A DNA stretch of 64,000 bases, from positions 22,749,056 to 22,813,055 of the forward strand of contig OX940868.1 in the NCBI GenBank assembly GCA_954871525.1, read 5' to 3'. Below the pieces are notes generated by a model. That model saw only the letters and a program-made list of their open reading frames with translations, had not been told where the DNA came from and made no database searches. The stretch is from Parietaria judaica. Its lineage: Eukaryota; Streptophyta; Magnoliopsida; Rosales; Urticaceae. Position numbers and translations under genes: made by a program. Shown one piece after another: positions 58,185 to 64,000 of this stretch. Position 1 is the first letter of the stretch; every line of letters starts with the position of its first letter.

Positions 58185-58189
58185 GTGTT

Positions 58190-59704
58190 CTCATTAAATA
58201 TTTGCAGAAAAAAATGATGTCGGTAAAGATAAAAATTTAATGGACGTAATTATTTATTCAAAGTGATTATCGGTATAATTGTATCACTGAGTGAAAAAAG
58301 TTATACTTTAGTAATGTTATGATGTTATCTTCAAACTATGTTCTATGATTAGATATACAATCGTATTAGTCTTCTTGACAAGTTATATAGGGATTTCATT
58401 TCTAATTTTAATGATTATGTAACTTATACTTTATAAACTAATATTTTATTAATTTATTAATTAATTAATAATTCGACAGTATAATAAATTTTGACGGTCC
58501 CAACATTATTAATTTAGAGAGCATTTACTGTAAATTAAGTAATATAGCAAGGAAATGCGAAAATGAGATACAAGTCATATATATCTTGGCCAACTCTGAA
58601 ACCCGACCCACCTGACACGATACTCGTCTCCAATGTATTCTTTTGGATTTAGATTAGAGCAATTACCCGTAGTTTAGCCCAAACATACCGTGTGTCGATT
58701 TTCTTTTATTTTCATTGCTAATTATAATTTTAGTTTTATAACAAAAGCTCATATTAGTAAATAAATATGTGTCCAAAGTTAGATGATTCAAAGTTTGTGG
58801 GTAATATACCATGTATTATGTTCACATGTTTCGAGTAGTTTGAGCTCTTCGTATTTGATTTGCTCTCTTCTTCTCTTCACATCGACTGTTTCTACTTTTT
58901 CTCTCGTGATTTTTTATTTCTTCATTCTTTAGATTATTATTACACATAGATATTTATCTGAATATTTCAAATGAGTAAATCAACCATCTATTTTTTTTTT
59001 CTTAAACCATAAAATCTTAGCCTTGCCTAAGTCCTAACCATATTAAAATTAGGATAAAAATGCTAAATGTGACGTCTAATTTACATTAAAACGCTATCAA
59101 ACTCGACACATAACAATTAAAGCTGATCGACGTGGAGATTTAAAGGGGAGCAGATGATTGCAAACTACCTTTAAGAGAAAAATCTTAATTAAGAGCTATG
59201 TACTAGTGATAGTATTTTAAACTTTTACACGGGTTTATATTTTTTGCTTGAAGACTTCCGTTTTTATTGTTCTGAGCCGTTATTGTGCAATGTGTAGCAA
59301 AACAAATAGAAAGCAAGCTTAAGGGTGTAATAAAACACTCGGATTGAGATTATTAGTAGATCGAGATTCACAAACAGAAAATTAGCGTATCTCTTATATT
59401 AAAAACGAACCAATATAATTCTTACTGTTAGTTTTGTTTCGGCTTTGTCATTCAAGTCTTATGATTTTGAAATTTAAGTAAAAAGCTCTAACAAAACTAG
59501 GACCCGAAAATTTATATTACCGCTAATTACACTTAATTAACCCTTACCTCCAAAATTTGTATCCTAAATCCACCAAATTCTTTTTTAGTATCTCAAATAT
59601 ACTAGTCAACAAAACTAACGAACATAACCACCAAAAATTGAAAAAGTTATATTGGACACGACAAAAGAATAAGCCTAGTACAAAACAAAATATATCTGTA
59701 CATT
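58190..59704. other. AT-rich intergenic DNA
   Basis: No gene supported. The right end is the 3' flank of the minus-strand DUF1442 gene. Confidence 0.6.
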
Positions 59705-60429
59705 TCACTTCCGAATGACGTGTTCCTCGCCGGACCGTTGATCCACGTGCTTGATCCACTTCCCTTTCGCCCCGCCGGAGCTCCCACCGACAGCCCCGAT
59801 GTGAGCGATATCGAGCCCGTTCCCCACCGGCAAGAACACCGACCGAACCAGCCGCCTTTCGCCAACTTCTACCACGCTCCGCCACCGGAACCCGGCCACG
59901 CTCTTCGCTCCCGCGTTCTTGCAAACGAGCACCGCCCCGCGCGCGCTAAGCTTCGCCGAGCGCAGGGCCCGGACGAAATCCCTCCGCCGGCAATCCACCA
60001 CCGCGAAGTCGACCCCCGCCAGCGACGCCATCGCTTCCTCCAAGTCCCCGACGAGCACCTCCGCCGGAGCCTCCCCGGATCCGGAGACTCTCCGGAGATA
60101 CTCCGCCTTCGCGCGGTCGTCGGCGACGACGCACGCGTGGCGCGCGCCCGCGTGCCGGCTCGCCACCGCGAGGCCGATGCTGGTCGCGATGGGGCCGCCC
60201 GGCGACCACGTCTCCACGATGAACCGAGCGTTCCATCCCGCCGCCATGGCCGACACGAGCTCCGCCGCGCCGGATTCGTGGAAGATCTCGCACTGAATGA
60301 TCAGCGAAGCTCAGATTCAAGAAACGATAATCGGAAACTTCAATCGGAGAAATGGAAGAGAGTGCTTACGGATTTGACGGTGTCGATGTAGGCTTTGGAG
60401 GCTGTTTCCGGCGACCAGACGAGCTTCAT
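59705..60429 (-). CDS. DUF1442 family protein
   Basis: Two exons (60370-60429 and 59705-60292) give 215 aa. Start MKLVWSPETASKAYIDTVKS is the family's conserved N-terminus. CEIFHESGAAELVSAMAAGW follows, then WSPGGPIATSIGLAVASRH. A central VGDLEEAMASLAGVDFAVVD resembles the end of a Rossmann/SAM-methyltransferase-like fold. The tail is DIAHIGA and GKWIKHVDQRSGEEHVIRK. From memory it corresponds to Arabidopsis At1g12320/At1g62840. Biochemical function is not established. The exon is very GC-rich compared with its surroundings. A (GAA)n tract sits in the leader at 60472-60499. Confidence 0.9.
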
Positions 60430-61299
60430 GGTGATCCTCTTGGTCGGAGATTGTCTAGGGTTTCGCTGTGTGAAGAAGAAGAAGAAGAAGAAGAAGAAGT
60501 CTCTGCGAAGCTAATAAATTCTGTATGGAAGGAAGAGTTCGAATTTGCCTTTTTATTAGACACGACACACAAACAAAATAGCTGGTTTTTATTTATTATG
60601 AACAATTTGCGGTTAAAGTCACCAAACTCACAAATTTGTGTCTTTAAATCCAAATTTTAGCGAGCGTAACTCCTTAACGTTAGACTTATGTTGGAAATCC
60701 AATACGTCAAGTTTTTTTTTTTTTTTTTTCAAAGAAAATGAAATTATGTGTTTTGAGTAAGAAGAGAAAACGAATCTCGAGTTGCAGAGCTTCAATGGCG
60801 GAAAGCTTATAACTAAAAGAAAAGATATGTAACACATTTTCTTTAAAGTAGATTCGACCTCTTATTGTGGTGTAAAGATTGTCGACCGCTTCTTCCTATG
60901 ACAAGCTGAAACTTCTAGCACTATCGAATACTCAGCTAAGTATTATATTACCCACAAGATCTCTAAGAGACCCAGACTTTTGAACATAGAGCAAGAGAAG
61001 CGAGTTGAAAGAAAACAAAATTAATGAAAAAATGTATGTGTTCAATATTTGGTTAGTGTGCCAAACTTATCAAATTCATTGTATATTTATAAGAGAAATA
61101 CGAGGATTCAGATTAATTATACGATCATTTCAGAAAATCGTTCAACTATTTGCAATGCCTTTTTTAACGTTTCGAGTATTAAAGATCTGTGAATATTTTT
61201 GCAAGCTTACAAATGCTCTGTCAATATTTTGGTCATATCATAATGTGTATTAAATATTTGAACATTTGGTGTAAATGCTCATTTGACCTGTTTTTATCA
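60430..61299. other. Upstream region of the DUF1442 gene
   Basis: Contains (GAA)n at 60472-60499 and a T-run at 60712-60730. No other gene supported. Confidence 0.55.
60472..60499. repeat. (GAA)n microsatellite in the DUF1442 leader
   Basis: Nine GAA units; TTC repeats in the transcript. Confidence 0.93.
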
Positions 61300-61306
61300 T
61301 AAAAAA

Positions 61307-62093
61307 GGGTTAATTGCGGCAATAATGCACAACCTTTGGTCAAGAGGGGTTTTAGGTCCCCAACCTTTCAAAGTGTGGGAAAAAATACACAACGTTTGTT
61401 GAATGTAAAATCCATTGGTCTTTCCGTTAGGGATGTTAACTTCTGCTGATGTGGCATCGTTAAACTGCCAAATGGATTGCCAATTTGTAATATTAATTAC
61501 ATAAGCTAATTAATAAGAATAAATTTAAATATTTTAATTATGATTCAAAAAATAAATTAAAACTTCAAATTCACGAGCAATACTTATTTAACGCGTAGTT
61601 CTTATTTTTGAACTCGTGCTTCAATATTATTCACATCTTTACTATATCGTTTTTTAAATTACAGTTGTTTTTAATAATCGGTCATTTTTTTTCAAAATTT
61701 TAGTCGTTTCTAATAAACGTCGTTATGTAATTTTTGCAAATTTTGTCGTGTTTATTAATCCGTCAAATTTTTATTCATGTTTGACGAAGAGCTTGTTAGA
61801 TTTTTAGGGGGAGTAAAAATTGTTTATTTAATTTAAAGTGTTAATTTTTTTGAATCATAATTAAAATATGATTTAATTTATTCTTATTAATTAAATTATA
61901 CAATTAATATTAGAAGTTGGCAGTCCATTTGGCAGTTTAACGATGACACGTCAGCAGAATTTAACATCCCTAACGGAAGGACCAACGGATTTTACATTTA
62001 ACAAAGGTTGTGTATTTTTTCCCACACTTTGAAAGGTTGGGGACCTAAAACCCCTCTTGACCAAAGATTGTGCATTATTGCCGCAATTAACCC
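61307..62093. mobile_element. Non-autonomous Mutator-like element with long inverted repeats (787 bp)
   Basis: Both ends read GGGTTAATTGCGGCAATAAT. The arms stay complementary, with small changes, for about 190 bases (shared words: ACCTTTGGTCAAGAGGGG, CCGTTAGGGATGTTAA). Flanks share TAAAAAA (61300-61306, 62094-62100), an imperfect duplication in a poly-A setting. No transposase; AT-rich centre. Confidence 0.86.
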
Positions 62094-62100
62094 TAAAAAA

Positions 62101-64000
62101 AATTATTTACCATTATATTTTTTCCAATAAATAATGGCGCGTTTTGTCCAGCTTAAAAAGTCTTGTTTTTATTTTTAAAATAAATTATTTTACAAACAGT
62201 TTACCAAACACTTGTCAATTTTTTTTAAAGATGGTTTTTTTTTTAAACCGAAACTAAAAATATTTAAAAAAAAAATTAAGTTATACCAAACAGGCCCAAT
62301 GTCCAAAATCTCATTGCCCAATCTTCACCCCTGTCCAACAGTGCTAGTCTCCAAAAATTAAGTTCGTAGATTTATCGAAGAGTGAAAATTTTGTATTTGT
62401 TTCTCTGTTTTATCCCGGTTCTTGTACATGTTTCAAACTTGTTTTGAAAAAGAAAAAAAAACTGGAAATTTAGCTAAAAATTGGGAGCCGATACTTCCAC
62501 TTCTTGGTTTTCGGAACCGATTCCTAAAAAGTAATTTTCGATCTACATGTCATTTTTAAGTTCTTAATATGTTGTTTTTAGTGTTTTTATATTTTTATTG
62601 TCGTTTTTTATATAATATTTATAAGTTTTTTATTTTTTATTTTTTAAAACTACACGTCATTTTAAGTCAATCACTTTAAGAATCAGGATATTTAGAACCA
62701 GAACTGTGGAAGTTTAGCAGACTAGAGAAATTTTAGAATCGGAAGTGAAATTGGGAAAGTTTAGAACCAGAAATCTTACCGAAATCGAGATATTTTAAAA
62801 TCGTTACTGTTATCTTAACAAAAAAAATTCCAATTTTTTTTTGGAACATGGACAAAGAAGAGCTAATGTACCGGTTCCCGGTTCCGGTTTCACCCCTAGA
62901 CACATATCCGTCGAAAATTGACAAGTTTGATGACTTTAACCACAATTGTTTTTCTTTCATTTATTTTGTTTTTTGTTTGGGGTGGTCCGTTGACTTTTTG
63001 CCGCGTTGCATTAAGTCCAACGTGTAGATTTTGTATTGGATTGGATAGTAATTGCCTTTAATTATTCATAGATATATACATTTCATAGTTTGATTTTATT
63101 AGAAATATATATATATATATATAATATATATATATATATATAGGGGAACTTCAATAAGTATGCCCAGTGAAGTAAGTTTGAAAAAAAAATACCCGAATTT
63201 AATAAATTTCAAAACTATTCTCGAAATCAATTTTAACCCATGCCTTGGCTTAACTTAACCCAACTCTCTCACTCTCCCCTCACTGCCTCACCAGCGAGCT
63301 CGAAGCTCTCGCTCTCTCCCTCTTCTCTCTGTCGCTTTCCCTCTCTGTCTCTCACTCTCCTTCTCCCAGCGACCTCGACGAAACTCAGCTCGGTTCCTCT
63401 GCCCCCTCTTTCTGCTCCCTCCATTCTCGCGCTGCTTCCCCCCCTCGGCTCTCTCTGCACGACGAAACCCGGGGCACGCCGTATCGCGCAGCTTCCGACG
63501 ATGTTCCCAGCCTTATTTGACTCGCATTTCGCAGCTTCCGGCGAACCCTAGCCACCGAACGGGTCGCTGCTTCCGGCGAGGGCCATTTGACTCGCATTTC
63601 TCCAAATCTCAGGTTAGATCGGCTTCGCCTCTGGTTTGCACGTTTTGAGTCCATGGTGGTGATTCTCCGACTCAGCTTCGGCCATGGCGGACACTATCCT
63701 CAGCTCCGGCAAAGCCTCCGACTTGGTTTGTACAGATTTATATCAATTTTTGAATCCCATTTGTTTTGGTTTGAATGCACTGCAACTGTTTGATTATATG
63801 CCTCAATAGAAACTGTCCTAATAATTTTTTTAGCTTGTTTTCGTTTATGCTAGAAATCCATGGCGTTTCTTATCCATTGCAGAGTTGGATTGCTTCTTTT
63901 GAATCCCATTTGTTTTGGTTTGAAGTGGCATCTCTGTTAATTACGTGCACCAAATGCTTGGCCTCGGACAAAGCTGCGAGCTTCTCCGATTGATTAGCGT
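62101..64000. other. Intergenic DNA, possible gene start near the right edge
   Basis: AT-rich until about 63170, with a (TA)n stretch at 63103-63141. From 63240 it becomes CT-rich and GC-rich. An ATG at 63684 opens a 14-codon stretch (MADTILSSGKASDL) followed by a GTTTGT donor-like site. This may be the first exon of a gene that continues beyond the window; I cannot confirm it. The phrase TGAATCCCATTTGTTTTGGT occurs at 63750 and again at about 63900. Confidence 0.35.

Noticed and set aside
59720..60391. A 223-residue forward frame
   Set aside because: Shadow of the GC-rich DUF1442 exon on the minus strand; Pro/Arg-rich composition.
63240..63551. A 103-residue Ser/Leu/Pro-rich forward frame
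   Set aside because: CT-rich leader-like DNA translated; no domain, and the antisense frame is open as well.
1..64000. tRNA, rRNA and CRISPR features
   Set aside because: No cloverleaf with A/B box spacing, no rRNA-like segment and no spaced short-repeat array was seen; the direct repeats present are transposon arrays.

Overview
This 64 kb window is nuclear DNA from a flowering plant, most likely a eudicot. The genes have many short GT-AG introns and AT-rich noncoding DNA, the transposons are of plant type, and the gene set matches, from memory, a pair of duplicated blocks on Arabidopsis chromosome 1 (around At1g12310-At1g12390 and At1g62820-At1g62880). I cannot name the species. All product names rest on reading translated exons by eye; no database search was run.

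Host genes from left to right: a single-exon domesticated hAT transposase-like gene (+, 1689-3941); class II CPD photolyase PHR1 (+, 13914-16123, 9 exons), convergent with the Sec1/Munc18 gene KEULE (-, 16604-22159, 21 exons); an IRK-interacting-protein-like coiled-coil gene (-, 25321-26932); a DHHC S-acyltransferase of the PAT13/14 type (+, 33658-35400, 7 exons); a myeloid-leukemia-factor (MLF) family gene with a tandemly duplicated exon (+, 36760-38812); an ICT1/ArfB-type organellar release factor (+, 40639-42422); an F-box/LRR gene (+, 44042-46273) with a broken tandem copy (46791-52625); and a DUF1442 gene (-, 59705-60429). These genes serve unrelated processes (DNA repair, cytokinesis/secretion, membrane-protein lipidation, ribosome rescue, protein turnover); they share a conserved neighbourhood, not a pathway.

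The rest is intergenic DNA with an unusually readable set of mobile elements, most of them non-autonomous and many with exact target-site duplications (TSDs): a 5'-truncated LINE (TSD 12 bp); two 183-bp hAT-type MITEs (TSD 8 bp); four long-inverted-repeat Mutator-like elements with related termini (9-bp TSD exact in two, one mismatch in a third); a 1.49-kb LTR element with 342-bp LTRs I read as identical, whose ORF carries a tyrosine/acidic repeat; a three-LTR composite element in one TSD that landed inside the second F-box copy; and a 5.2-kb Tat/Ogre-like LTR element with no gag-pol, filled with three different tandem arrays plus a coding-like antisense segment. A fragment of a glutamyl-tRNA synthetase gene lies beside a stray LTR at 30.1-30.6 kb.

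The most novel material is in the non-autonomous LTR elements. They keep the replication signals (primer-binding site, polypurine tract, LTRs) and keep long open frames, but what they encode is repetitive Tyr/acidic or Lys-Val-Pro-Lys-like protein in place of recognisable gag-pol enzymes.
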